DNA from: Allobosea sp.
Lineage (GTDB): Bacteria; Pseudomonadota; Alphaproteobacteria; Rhizobiales; Beijerinckiaceae
Direction: 5' to 3'
Length of the DNA: 64,000 bases
Assembly: GCA_024231975.1 (NCBI GenBank)
Contig: JAAEQB010000012.1
Coordinates: 1-64,000 of the forward strand
In this document: in pieces, positions 41,384 through 51,489 of the stretch
How positions within the stretch are numbered: the stretch's first letter is position 1
How the letters are laid out: the number at the start of each line of letters is the position of its first letter
Translations under genes and position numbers: made by a program
Notes under the pieces: generated by a model
Databases searched by the model: none
The model's input: only the letters and a program-made list of their open reading frames with translations
Told to the model about the DNA's origin: nothing

Positions 41384-42055
41384 TCAGGCCTTTTCCTGCT
41401 CGCTCTTGATGATCTCGGGGCCGACCTTGCGGTCGAGATAGACGCCGACCTGCTCCATCAGCTGGTCGACGCGGCCATCGAAGAAGTGGTTGGCGCCCTC
41501 GACGACGGCGTGCTCGATCTGGATGCCCTTCTGGGTCTTCACCTTCTCGATCACCGCCATCACCTCCTTGACCGGAGCGACGCGATCCTCCGAGCCGTGC
41601 ACGAACAGGCCGGAGGACGGGCAGGGGGCGAGGAAGGAGAAGTCGTAGCGGTTGGCCATCGCCGCGATCGAGAGGAAGCCCTCGATCTCGGGGCGGCGCA
41701 TCAGCAGCTGCATGCCGATCCAGGCGCCGAAAGAGACGCCCGAAATCCAGCAGCTCTTGGCCTCGGGGTTCAGCGCCTGCATCCAGTCGAGCGCCGCGGC
41801 GGCGTCCGAGAGCTCGCCGGCGCCATGGTCGAACTGGCCCTGGCTGCGGCCGACGCCGCGGAAATTGAAGCGCAGGGCCGAGAAGCCGCGGTTCACGAAG
41901 GTGTAGAACAGGTTGTAGACGATCTGGTTGTTCATCGTCCCGCCGAATTGCGGGTGCGGGTGCAGGATGATCGCCAGCGGCGCGCCGCGCTTCTTGGCGG
42001 GCTGGTACCGGCCTTCGATCCGGCCGGCCGGTCCGTTGAAAATCACCTCAGGCAT
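41384..42055 (-). CDS. Alpha/beta hydrolase, CocE/YsaB-like
   Basis: The 223-residue protein has the alpha/beta hydrolase core: LHPHPQFGGTMNN (oxyanion region), RFNFRGVGRSQG, nucleophile elbow GVSFGAW with Ser, VHGSEDRVAP (Asp) and EGANHFF (His). This subgroup is common next to tyrS/suf genes in alphaproteobacteria, but its substrate is unknown. It has no signal peptide. It is divergent from the suf operon. Confidence 0.85.
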   Translation of the reverse strand: MPEVIFNGPAGRIEGRYQPAKKRGAPLAIILHPHPQFGGTMNNQIVYNLFYTFVNRGFSALRFNFRGVGRSQGQFDHGAGELSDAAAALDWMQALNPEAKSCWISGVSFGAWIGMQLLMRRPEIEGFLSIAAMANRYDFSFLAPCPSSGLFVHGSEDRVAPVKEVMAVIEKVKTQKGIQIEHAVVEGANHFFDGRVDQLMEQVGVYLDRKVGPEIIKSEQEKA

Positions 42056-42139
42056 TCTGATCCCGCCTTTTGCTGGGCGAAACCGCAGGCAGAGCGGGTG
42101 CGAAAGCGGCCATGCGACCGCCGCGTACCCGTTCCACCC

Positions 42140-42168
42140 TTGACGGCCCCGCCGCTCGCGCCCTACAT
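42140..42168 (+). promoter_or_regulatory. Candidate suf operon promoter
   Basis: TTGACG (42140-42145), a 17-base spacer and CTACAT (42163-42168) form a good sigma-70-like promoter. It is oriented toward the first suf-operon gene, about 170 bases upstream of its start. Confidence 0.55.
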
Positions 42169-42175
42169 CAAGCGC

Positions 42176-42190
42176 TTAGAATGGTTCTAA
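42176..42190. promoter_or_regulatory. Irr box (iron control element) at the suf promoter
   Basis: TTAGAA-TGG-TTCTAA is a perfect inverted repeat matching the rhizobial iron control element TTTAGAA-N3-TTCTAAA bound by Irr. It starts 7 bases after the putative -10, at the expected transcription start, a position suited to repression. Irr represses Fe-S and other iron-using genes when iron/haem is low. The rest of 42056-42347 shows no gene. Confidence 0.7.
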
Positions 42191-42347
42191 CAGCCGTGAA
42201 CAGAACTGGAACATGCAGGCAAAAGACGCTTGCGGTTCCGGTCCATCGCGGCTCGGACGGGCGGCTATAGCACGGCGCAGGGGTGCGATTTCAAGCATTT
42301 CGTGCCGCGTCCTCGGGCAAGCCCTCCGGAACGGAGCATAAGCGCAG

Positions 42348-43553
42348 GTGTTCGCGACGACCCGCAGCTATCTCGACCACAACGCCACGACGCCGGTCCG
42401 CCCGGCCGTGGCGGAGGCGATGCTGCGGGCCTTGCAGATGCCGGGCAATCCGTCTTCCGTCCACAATGAGGGCCGGGCGGCTCGCGGCGCCATCGAACAG
42501 GCGCGCGAGCAGGTCGCGGCACTGTGCGGCGCCAAGGCGAGCAGTGTCGTCTTCACCAGCGGTGGTACCGAAGCCAATGCGACGATCCTGTCGCCCGGCC
42601 TGAGCGATTGCAGCGGCGCGCGCGATTGCGTGCGGGCGCCGGTGACGCTGCTGCTCTACAGCGCCAGCGAGCACCCGTGTGTCCGCGACGGCCACCGTTT
42701 CCCGGCCGGGCAGGCCGAGGCGATCCCGGTCGACGGCGAGGGGCTCGTCGATCTCGGCTGGCTTGGCGAGCGGCTCGCGCGCTTTGCGGCGGAGCAGCCC
42801 AATCAGCGCGCGCTGGTCTCGGTGCATCTGGCGAACAACGAGACGGGCGTGCTGCAGCCGATCGCCGAGATCATCGCCATCGCCATGCGCCACAGCGCGC
42901 TCGTGCATTCCGACGCCGTCCAGGCCGCCGGAAAGATCGCGATCGATATCAATGCCTTGGGTGTCGATGCTCTGACATTGTCCGCCCACAAGATTGGTGG
43001 CCCCAAGGGCGTCGGCGCGATGGTCTTCCGCACCGGTGCGCTCGAACTCGTCGACAAGCCTTTGCGCGGTGGTGGCCAGGAGCGCGGCTGGCGCGCCGGC
43101 ACCGAGAACCTGCCGGGCATTGTCGGCTTCGGCATGGCGGCTGACGAGGCGGGCAAGGCGCTCGCGACCGAGGCGACCCGTCTGGGCGCGCTACGCGACC
43201 AACTGGAGGCCCGGCTGATGGCGCTTGCGCCCGACACTGCGATCTTCGGCGCCAAGGCGCCGCGCCTGCCGAACACCAGCGCTTTCGCCACGCCCGGCAT
43301 CAAGGCCGAGACGGCTCTGATCATGCTCGATCTTGCCGGGGTGGCTCTGTCCTCGGGCTCGGCCTGTTCCTCCGGCAAGGTTAGGCGCTCGCATGTGCTG
43401 ACAGCCATGGGCGTCGACCCTGTCATGAGCGAAGGGGCCTTGCGCGCCTCGCTCGGATGGACCACCTGCGAGGCAGACATCGACCAGTTTATCGCGGCCT
43501 ATGCGAAAGCCCTGGCCGCAAATCCCAACCGGAAGGTTCAGGCAGCCGCCTGA
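42348..43553 (+). CDS. Class I (IscS/NifS-type) cysteine desulfurase
   Basis: The 401-residue PLP enzyme mobilises sulfur from cysteine. It shows YLDHNATTPVRPAV, the PLP Lys in LSAHKIGGPKGVGAM, and the mobile Cys in SSGSACSSGKVRRSHVL, as in class I desulfurases. The start is GTG at 42348. It is the first gene of the suf operon, so this organism has both a class I and a SufS-type desulfurase in one transcription unit. Confidence 0.93.
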   Translation: MFATTRSYLDHNATTPVRPAVAEAMLRALQMPGNPSSVHNEGRAARGAIEQAREQVAALCGAKASSVVFTSGGTEANATILSPGLSDCSGARDCVRAPVTLLLYSASEHPCVRDGHRFPAGQAEAIPVDGEGLVDLGWLGERLARFAAEQPNQRALVSVHLANNETGVLQPIAEIIAIAMRHSALVHSDAVQAAGKIAIDINALGVDALTLSAHKIGGPKGVGAMVFRTGALELVDKPLRGGGQERGWRAGTENLPGIVGFGMAADEAGKALATEATRLGALRDQLEARLMALAPDTAIFGAKAPRLPNTSAFATPGIKAETALIMLDLAGVALSSGSACSSGKVRRSHVLTAMGVDPVMSEGALRASLGWTTCEADIDQFIAAYAKALAANPNRKVQAAA

Positions 43554-43614
43554 GGCCTTGCGCAAAACCAAGACCGAACCGGCGGGCCCTTGAACCCGCG
43601 ACTGGAGAGTAGAC

Positions 43615-45087
<1,473 letters not shown>

Positions 45088-45091
45088 GCCC

Positions 45092-45176
45092 GTCATGGTC
45101 GGGCTCGTCCCGACCACCCACGCCTTTTCTTTGAAGCGCTCACGTCGTGGACGCTCGGCACAAGGCCGGGCATGAC
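45092..45176. repeat. Nested palindromic repeat, copy 2 (inside the suf operon)
   Basis: It starts 5 bases after the sufB stop and ends 24 bases before the sufC ATG. GTCATGGTCGGG...CCCGACC begins it and GGGCATGAC ends it, so it matches copies 1 and 3, but it is shorter and more diverged in the middle. As RNA it could fold between the two cistrons, where it might affect stability or the SufB:SufC ratio. Confidence 0.85.
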
Positions 45177-45200
45177 GCGGCAGGAAATCGGAACTGAACG

Positions 45201-45953
45201 ATGCTCGAAATTCGCAATCTGGTCGTCAAGATCGCCGACGAGGACAAGCAGATCCTCAACGGCCTCAACCTCACCGTGAACGCCGGCGAGGTCGCCGCGA
45301 TCATGGGGCCGAACGGCTCCGGCAAGTCGACGCTGAGCTATGTCATCGCCGGCAAGGAGGACTATGAGGTCCTCGACGGCGAGATTCTGCTCAATGGCGA
45401 GAACCTGCTGGAGATGGAGGCCGATGCCCGCGCCGCCGCCGGCATCTTCCTCGCCTTCCAGTACCCGCTGGAGATCCCCGGCGTCGCCACCATGACCTTC
45501 CTCAAGGCGGCGATGAACGCGCAGCGCAAGGCGCGCGGCGAGGCCGAATTGCTGACGCCCGACTTCATCCGCCAAGTCAACGGCGCCGCCGACAAGCTCG
45601 GCATCGACCGCGAGATGCTGCGCCGGCCGCTCAATGTCGGCTTCTCCGGCGGCGAGAAGAAGCGCATGGAGATCCTGCAGATGGCGCTGCTGTCGCCGTC
45701 GATGTGCATCCTCGACGAGACCGATTCCGGCCTCGACATCGACGCGCTGCGCATCGTTGCCGAGGGCGTCAATGCGCTGCGCGCCCAGAATCGCGGCTTC
45801 CTGGTCATCACCCACTATCAGCGCCTGCTCGACCATATCGTGCCCGACACCGTGCATGTGATGTCGAAGGGCAGGATCGTGCGGACCGGCGGCAAGGAGC
45901 TGGCGCTCGAGCTCGAGAAGAGCGGCTATGCCTCCTATGGCGAGGCCGCGTGA
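45201..45953 (+). CDS. sufC: Fe-S assembly ATPase SufC
   Basis: The 250-residue ABC-type ATPase has Walker A GPNGSGKST, Q-loop FQYPLEIPG, signature FSGGEKKRMEI and Walker B CILDETDSGLDID. It energises cluster assembly on SufBD. Its stop overlaps the sufD start as TGATG. Confidence 0.96.
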   Translation: MLEIRNLVVKIADEDKQILNGLNLTVNAGEVAAIMGPNGSGKSTLSYVIAGKEDYEVLDGEILLNGENLLEMEADARAAAGIFLAFQYPLEIPGVATMTFLKAAMNAQRKARGEAELLTPDFIRQVNGAADKLGIDREMLRRPLNVGFSGGEKKRMEILQMALLSPSMCILDETDSGLDIDALRIVAEGVNALRAQNRGFLVITHYQRLLDHIVPDTVHVMSKGRIVRTGGKELALELEKSGYASYGEAA

Positions 45954-47302
45954 TGGCGATCATCACCCCCCTGAAGACCGCGGCTGAGCAGCAGCTCGTC
46001 GAGCAGTTTGCCAGCATCAAGGCCGAATTGCCGGGCGCCGGAGCGATGCGCAAGGTCCGCGAGGACGCCTTCGCCGGCTTCGAGGCCAAGGGCCTGCCGC
46101 ATCGCCGGCTCGAATCCTGGCGCTATACCGACCTGCGCAATCTGGTGCGCGAGGCGATGCCGCTGGTGCGCCGCCCGACCCGGCCGCAGGCGATCGCCGA
46201 CCGACTGGCGCTGCAGACCATCGCCGGCCGGCGCTTCGTCACCATCGACGGAGTGTTCAGCGCCGACGATTCCGACCTGACGGGCCTGCCCGAGGGCGTC
46301 ACGGCGCGCAGCCTGGCCGAGGCGCTGACCGAGACGCCGGACGAGATCGCGGCGGCATTCACGGCGCCGGAGATCGCGCATGACGACAGCGCGTTGATGC
46401 TCAACGCCGCCTTCGCCCAGGACGGCGTCGTGATCGAGGTTGCCGATGGCACCGAGCTCGACCAGCCGATCGTTCTGCTGGCGCTCGGCACCGGTGCGAG
46501 CGAGGCCTCGATCGTCTCGCGCTCGCTGGTCAGGATCGGCGCCGGCGCCAAGGTCACGGTGGTCGAGCTGCAGGAGAGCGTCGGTGCGGCGCCCGTGCAG
46601 ATCAATCACGCCACCGCCTTCGTCATCGGCGAAGGCGCCGAAGTTGAGCATGTGCGCATGGTCTCGCGCCAGCGCGCCGAGACCGTGCAGGTGCAGTCGC
46701 TGCTGGTCGAGCTTGGCGGCCACGCCGCCTTCGAGTCGGTCGCGGTGGCTGTGAATTGCGGCGTGCTGCGCCAGCAGAGCTTCCTGCGCTATGGCGGCGA
46801 GCACAGCCGTGCGGGCCTGCGCGGCATCAATCTCCTGCGCAAGCAGGAGCATTCCGACGTCACGCTGGTGATGGATCATGCGGCGGCCCATGGCGAGAGC
46901 CGTGAGCTGTTCAAGTCCATCATCGAGGGCGAAGGCACCGGCGTCTTCCAGGGCAAGGTCATCGTCCGCCCGCATTCGCAGAAGGTCGATGGCAGCATGA
47001 AGAGCCATGCGCTGCTGCTCAACGACGGCGCGACCATGTTCAACAAGCCGGAGCTCGAGATCTTCGCCGACGACGTGGTCTGCGGCCATGGCGCGACCGT
47101 GGCGCAGATCGATGGCGAGCAGCTCTTCTACCTGATGGCGCGCGGCCTGCCGCGGCCGCAGGCCGAGGCGCTGGTGCTCGCCGCCTTCGTCGGCGAGGTC
47201 GCCGACATGGTCAGCGACGAGGGCGTGCGCGAGATCGTCGGCCGCGAGATCGATTGCTGGCTCGGCCAGCGCGAAGGTGCACCCAAGCCCGGAGCCGCCT
47301 GA
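45953..47302 (+). CDS. sufD: Fe-S cluster assembly protein SufD
   Basis: The 449-residue paralogue of SufB has a divergent N-terminus (MAIITPLKTAAEQQLVEQF) with RLESWRYTDLR. The beta-helix core ends with GHGATVAQIDGEQLFYLMARGL, EALVLAAFVGEV and a family C-terminus. The ATG at 45953 is fixed by overlap with sufC. Its stop overlaps the tautomerase start. Confidence 0.95.
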   Translation: MAIITPLKTAAEQQLVEQFASIKAELPGAGAMRKVREDAFAGFEAKGLPHRRLESWRYTDLRNLVREAMPLVRRPTRPQAIADRLALQTIAGRRFVTIDGVFSADDSDLTGLPEGVTARSLAEALTETPDEIAAAFTAPEIAHDDSALMLNAAFAQDGVVIEVADGTELDQPIVLLALGTGASEASIVSRSLVRIGAGAKVTVVELQESVGAAPVQINHATAFVIGEGAEVEHVRMVSRQRAETVQVQSLLVELGGHAAFESVAVAVNCGVLRQQSFLRYGGEHSRAGLRGINLLRKQEHSDVTLVMDHAAAHGESRELFKSIIEGEGTGVFQGKVIVRPHSQKVDGSMKSHALLLNDGATMFNKPELEIFADDVVCGHGATVAQIDGEQLFYLMARGLPRPQAEALVLAAFVGEVADMVSDEGVREIVGREIDCWLGQREGAPKPGAA

Positions 47303-47511
47303 TGCCCTACGTCAACCTGCAGATCACCAAGGGCGCGTCCCGCGCGCAGAAGGCCGAGATCGTCAAGGAGTTCACGCAGACTTTGGTCCGCGTGCTCGGC
47401 AAGAACCCGCAGGCCACCCATATCGTGATCCAGGAGATCGAGCGCGAGGATTGGGGCCATGCCGGCATCCTCGTCGCCGATCGGCCCGCAGAGCCCGCCG
47501 GGAAGGCCTGA
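47302..47511 (+). CDS. 4-oxalocrotonate tautomerase-like protein inside the suf operon
   Basis: The 69-residue protein has MPYVNLQITKGASRAQKAEI, so Pro becomes the N-terminal catalytic residue after Met removal. The basic residues and VIQEIEREDWGHAG are typical of the small tautomerase family. Such enzymes isomerise 2-hydroxymuconate-like enols, but a role in Fe-S assembly is not established. It overlaps sufD (TGATG) and is followed by sufS after 1 base, so it is translated with them. Confidence 0.85.
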   Translation: MPYVNLQITKGASRAQKAEIVKEFTQTLVRVLGKNPQATHIVIQEIEREDWGHAGILVADRPAEPAGKA

Positions 47512-47512
47512 G

Positions 47513-48751
47513 ATGAACGCGATCGCGAAGCCCTACGACGTCGAGACGATCCGCAAGGACTTCGCGATCCTCTCGCGCCAAGTTTATGGCAAGCCGCTGG
47601 TCTATCTCGACAATGCCGCCTCGGCGCAGAAGCCGGAGGCGGTGATCGAGGCGATGACGCGGCTGATGCGCGAGGATTATGCCAATGTCCATCGCGGCTT
47701 GCACTACCTCGCCAACGCCTCGACCGAGGCCTATGAGGCGGCCCGCGAAAGCGCTCGCCGCTTCCTGAATGCCGCCCATATCGAAGAGGTGCTGTTCACG
47801 CGGTCCTCGACCGGGGCGCTGAACACGGTCGCCTCTTCGCTCGGCCAGTATCTCCAGATCCAGGACGGCGACGAGATCATCCTCTCGATCCTGGAGCACC
47901 ATTCCAACATCGTGCCCTGGCACTATTGGCGCGAGCGGCACGGCGCCGTGATCAAATGGGTGCCGGTCGACGAAGACGGCAACTTCCTCATCGAGGAATT
48001 CGAGAAGCTCATCACGCCGCGCACCAAGGTGGTGTCGCTGACCCATATGTCGAATGCGATCGGCACGATCGTTCCGATCGCCGAGGTCGCGAAGATCTGC
48101 CAGGCCTATCGCATTCCGCTGGTCGTCGACGGCTCGCAAGGGGCGGTGCATCTGCCGGTCGACGTGCAGGCGCTCGGCTGCGATTTCTACACCTTCACCG
48201 GCCACAAGACCTATGGGCCGACCGGCTCCGGCATCCTCTGGGGCAAGCGCGAATGGCTGCAGAAGCTGCCGCCCTATGAAGGCGGCGGCGAGATGATCGC
48301 AACCGTCAGCGAGGACGCGATCACCTATAACGACCCGCCGCACCGCTTCGAGGCCGGCACGCCGGCGATCGTCGAGGCGGTCGGCCTGGGTGCTGCGCTC
48401 GACTATATGATGACGCTGGGACGCGAGAACATCGCCGCGCACGAAGCCAGGCTCAACGCCTATGCGATGGAGCGGCTCGGGCAGATGAACTCGATCCGCA
48501 TCTTCGGCAAGGCCAGGGAGAAGGGCGCGATCATCGCCTTCGAGCTCGCCGGCGCGCACGCCCATGACGTCGCGACGGTGATCGACCGGGCCGGCGTCGC
48601 GGTCCGGGCCGGCACGCATTGCGCCATGCCGCTGCTCGCGCGCTATGGCGTGACCTCGACCTGCCGTGCGTCCTTCGGCCTCTACAATACGCTGGAGGAA
48701 GTCGATATATTGGTGGAAGCCCTGCGCAAGGCGGAAGAGCTGTTCTCCTGA
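47513..48751 (+). CDS. sufS: Cysteine desulfurase SufS
   Basis: The 412-residue class II desulfurase has VYLDNAASAQKPEAV, the PLP Lys in TFTGHKTYGPTGSGIL and the catalytic Cys in RAGTHCAMPLL (family usually GHHCAQP). It passes sulfur to SufBCD, normally via SufE or SufU, neither of which is in the window. The Met at 47513 fits family length; the frame upstream overlaps the tautomerase. Confidence 0.94.
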   Translation: MNAIAKPYDVETIRKDFAILSRQVYGKPLVYLDNAASAQKPEAVIEAMTRLMREDYANVHRGLHYLANASTEAYEAARESARRFLNAAHIEEVLFTRSSTGALNTVASSLGQYLQIQDGDEIILSILEHHSNIVPWHYWRERHGAVIKWVPVDEDGNFLIEEFEKLITPRTKVVSLTHMSNAIGTIVPIAEVAKICQAYRIPLVVDGSQGAVHLPVDVQALGCDFYTFTGHKTYGPTGSGILWGKREWLQKLPPYEGGGEMIATVSEDAITYNDPPHRFEAGTPAIVEAVGLGAALDYMMTLGRENIAAHEARLNAYAMERLGQMNSIRIFGKAREKGAIIAFELAGAHAHDVATVIDRAGVAVRAGTHCAMPLLARYGVTSTCRASFGLYNTLEEVDILVEALRKAEELFS

Positions 48752-48783
48752 CGCTCCCACTCGCGCCGAACGGACGATTTGCG

Positions 48784-49167
48784 ATGACCGACACCGTTAC
48801 CGAAGACCTCAAGCCGAACGCGCCGACCATGGGCGCGAGTTCCGGCCTGCCGCCTGAGGAGATCGACCGGCTGACCGACGACATCATCGCGGCGCTGAAG
48901 ACCGTCTACGATCCGGAGATCCCGTCCGACATCTACGAGCTCGGCCTGATCTACCGCGTCGACATCGCCGATGACCGGCAGGTGGCGATCGACATGACGC
49001 TGACAGCGCCGGGTTGTCCGGTCGCCGGCGAGATGCCGGGCTGGGTCGAGAACGCGGTCGGTGCTGTGCCCGGCGTCTCGGGCGTGACGGTCACCATGAC
49101 ATTCGATCCGCCCTGGGACCAGTCGCGCATGTCGGACGAGGCCCGGGTCGCGCTCGACATGTGGTGA
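48784..49167 (+). CDS. sufT: SUF-system MIP18/DUF59 protein (SufT-type)
   Basis: The 127-residue protein contains TVYDPEIPSDIYELGLIY and LTAPGCPVAGEMP with the conserved Cys, hallmarks of DUF59/PaaD-type factors that help mature Fe-S proteins. The Met at 48784 is chosen because the upstream frame overlaps sufS. It is the last gene before a terminator. Confidence 0.92.
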   Translation: MTDTVTEDLKPNAPTMGASSGLPPEEIDRLTDDIIAALKTVYDPEIPSDIYELGLIYRVDIADDRQVAIDMTLTAPGCPVAGEMPGWVENAVGAVPGVSGVTVTMTFDPPWDQSRMSDEARVALDMW

Positions 49168-49194
49168 GATCGACAAGCACCGTCGAAGGCTGAA

Positions 49195-49224
49195 AAGGCC
49201 GCGGTTTGAGCCGCGGCCTTTTCC
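49195..49224. terminator. Bidirectional intrinsic terminator after the suf operon
   Basis: AAGGCCGCGG (49195-49204), loop TTTGAG and CCGCGGCCTT (49211-49220) form a 10-bp perfect stem. T-rich tracts flank it on both strands, so it can also end the convergent caspase gene (49243-51489). Confidence 0.85.
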
Positions 49225-49242
49225 TTGAGACAAGCCGCCTGG

Positions 49243-51489
49243 TCAGAAGCCGAAGTTGAAGCCGGCCTTGACGATGTCGCCGGCGGTGCGGATTCGCATC
49301 GCGGCGTACTGATCCGGCGCCAGTCCAGTATAATCCTGAAGCAGCAGGCGCTTCTGGCCGAGCTCGTAATGGGTGTAGTCGAGCCGGACTGTCATGCCGG
49401 GCGCGATCGCGTATTCGACACCGCCGCCTACGGCCCAGCCGCCGATCAGGCCCGAGCGCGAGCCGCTGGCGGCCGAGGTGGTTTGTGTGTTGTCGGGCGT
49501 GATCGAGCCCCTCTGGTCGACGAGACCGTAGGCATAGCCGCCCGAGCCATAGATCAGGAAGTTGCCGAGCACGACGCCAGCGCGCACTCGCACCGTACCG
49601 AGCATCGAAAGCTCGTTGCTGGCGCGGGTGGTGAACTGCGTGCCAGGGTTGGCGGATGTGCTCTTGCTGCCGCCAAGATGGGTAGCGGAGAGATCGGCCT
49701 CGGCGCCGATCACGATCGCGCCCATCTGGTAGTTGAAGCCGAACTGCGCGCCGCCGACCGCACCGTTCCCCTCGGGCACCAGGCTGCGCGGCACGGCGGA
49801 CGGGTCGATTGCCCAGGAGGCGGCGGTGGGCGTGCCGGCGACGGTGGTGCTCGACGAGTTTGTCGACGTGTTGGTGGTCGTCGAGGTCGTGTTGGTCGTC
49901 GACGTCACGGTCGTCGTGACAGGATCCGAGCCGACGATGGTCGTAGACGTGCTCGTCGTCGTGGTCGTGGTGTTCGCGACATTGGTCGTCGTGGTGCTCG
50001 TGCTGTTCGTCGTCGTGGTGGTCGGGGTGACCATCGGGGTGCCGTAAGGACCCTGGACGCTCGTGCTGCTGCTCTGCCGTCCACCACCGATCGAGCCGCC
50101 GACATAGAAGCCGGTCCAGCGCGGCTGCGTCGGGAGAATGACTGGAAGGGGCGGTGCATAAACGGCCGGTGCCGATTGGACGGGGCGCGGCTGTCGCGGC
50201 GCGCCGGGCCGGCTGGGCGAAGGCGAGCGCGGCGTGTAGTCGGCTCGGCGCGCGCGCGGCTGCAGGGCCGGGCAGACCGGGCAGGTCTGCGCGACCTGGA
50301 CGCGGTTGCGACTCGGGGCGCTCGCGGCCATGCGCAGTGCCTCGTTCTCGTGCTGCGAGCCGGGATAGAGGCGGGCGAAGAGCTTGAGGGACTCGGCGTC
50401 GCCGGCGAGCACGGTCTCGGCCCAGGCGGTCTCCTCGGTTCGCTGCGCCAGGATGCGATGCAGTCTCAGGGCGCCCTGGTCATCAGGGTTGATGGCGAGG
50501 GCGCTGCGATAGATGTCGCGGCGATCCCAGGCGATGGCAGTGCGATAGGCGTCCGCGGGCGACATGGCACGCAGCGCTGCCGCGGTGGGGCGAGCCGCGA
50601 GCGGAACGGCCCCCGGGGTCGCGGGAGCGCCTGCCGGCTGCGTTGGAGCGGCACCGGTCGGGCGCTGGAAAAAGCTGACATCGGTGATCAGCGAGGAGGT
50701 GTCCCAGGGGATCTGCGTACCGCTGGTGACGTCGTAGACGGCAAGGCGGATGCGGCGGAAGACCTGCTCGATCGGCAGGCCCGGCTCGCGCGCCTCGCGC
50801 AGGAAGGCGGTGGTGAACGGGCTGTTGGCACCGGTGCCGTCGGCCGCGGTCGAGCCGGGCGAGGTCGCGAAGGCGACGAAGGTGCCGCTGGTGGAATCGA
50901 CGCGGGCGAGGCCCGCTTCGCTGCGGATGCCCTCGTTGGCGCCGTCGACCATCTGCAGCGCCAGCCCGCGCGACAATTCACGCGCGGCGAAGGGGTTGTT
51001 GCGGCAGGCGTCGAGGATCGCAATCTTCGACCTGGCGCCGGCGGCGTCCAGCTTGCGCAGGATCTCGGTGAGCGAGAGCGACTGGTTCGGGATGTTCGCC
51101 GAGGTTTCCACGCGGACATCGGTCGGCAGGATGTAGTTGGCGCCGTCGAGCTGCACGGCATGGCCGGCATAGTAGACGAGGGCGGTCGCGCCGGTGCCGC
51201 TCTGCTTCACCTTCTCGACGAAGACGTCGAGCGCGCTGCGCAAGCCGGCGAGCGAAAGATCGGTCGCGGCGGTGACGTCGAAACCAGCCTCCTGCAGCAT
51301 CGTGCGGGTCGCGTTGGCGTCGTTGAGGGCGTTCGGCAGCTTGGCGATGTTCTGGTAGGCGCCATTGCCCATGACGAAGGCGAAGCGTCTTTGCTGCGCC
51401 ATGGCTGGCGACAGGCTAAGCGCGAGAGCGCTTGCGATGGCGGCGAACGCCAACAGGACGCAGATGGGTAGCCGCAGGCCGCTCCGCAT
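49243..51489 (-). CDS. Secreted caspase-like protease fused to an outer-membrane beta-barrel
   Basis: The 748 residues have a signal peptide (about 1-31). The peptidase C14/caspase-like domain (about 35-275) has catalytic His110 in YYAGHA and Cys162 in LDACRNNP. A proline-rich linker (about 275-455) with a CPVC motif follows. The C-terminal Omp25/31-like barrel starts WTGFYVGGSIGGG (about 458-470) and ends in Phe (VKAGFNFGF). An inserted extracellular-loop-like stretch at about 486-551 is almost only Thr/Ser/Asn. The protease would sit in the periplasm or be displayed at the surface. It belongs to a cluster of caspase-type and kinase genes. I know no described protein with this domain order. 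Confidence 0.85.
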   Translation of the reverse strand: MRSGLRLPICVLLAFAAIASALALSLSPAMAQQRRFAFVMGNGAYQNIAKLPNALNDANATRTMLQEAGFDVTAATDLSLAGLRSALDVFVEKVKQSGTGATALVYYAGHAVQLDGANYILPTDVRVETSANIPNQSLSLTEILRKLDAAGARSKIAILDACRNNPFAARELSRGLALQMVDGANEGIRSEAGLARVDSTSGTFVAFATSPGSTAADGTGANSPFTTAFLREAREPGLPIEQVFRRIRLAVYDVTSGTQIPWDTSSLITDVSFFQRPTGAAPTQPAGAPATPGAVPLAARPTAAALRAMSPADAYRTAIAWDRRDIYRSALAINPDDQGALRLHRILAQRTEETAWAETVLAGDAESLKLFARLYPGSQHENEALRMAASAPSRNRVQVAQTCPVCPALQPRARRADYTPRSPSPSRPGAPRQPRPVQSAPAVYAPPLPVILPTQPRWTGFYVGGSIGGGRQSSSTSVQGPYGTPMVTPTTTTTNSTSTTTTNVANTTTTTTSTSTTIVGSDPVTTTVTSTTNTTSTTTNTSTNSSSTTVAGTPTAASWAIDPSAVPRSLVPEGNGAVGGAQFGFNYQMGAIVIGAEADLSATHLGGSKSTSANPGTQFTTRASNELSMLGTVRVRAGVVLGNFLIYGSGGYAYGLVDQRGSITPDNTQTTSAASGSRSGLIGGWAVGGGVEYAIAPGMTVRLDYTHYELGQKRLLLQDYTGLAPDQYAAMRIRTAGDIVKAGFNFGF

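Noticed and set aside
49833..50041. CRISPR-like or tandem repeat array
   Set aside because: The repetition is an in-frame Thr/Ser/Asn-coding stretch without regular repeat-spacer structure.
49225..51471. 748-codon plus-strand ORF opposite the caspase-barrel gene
   Set aside because: The minus-strand product has a signal peptide, caspase motifs and a barrel; the plus frame is low-complexity Gly/Arg shadow.
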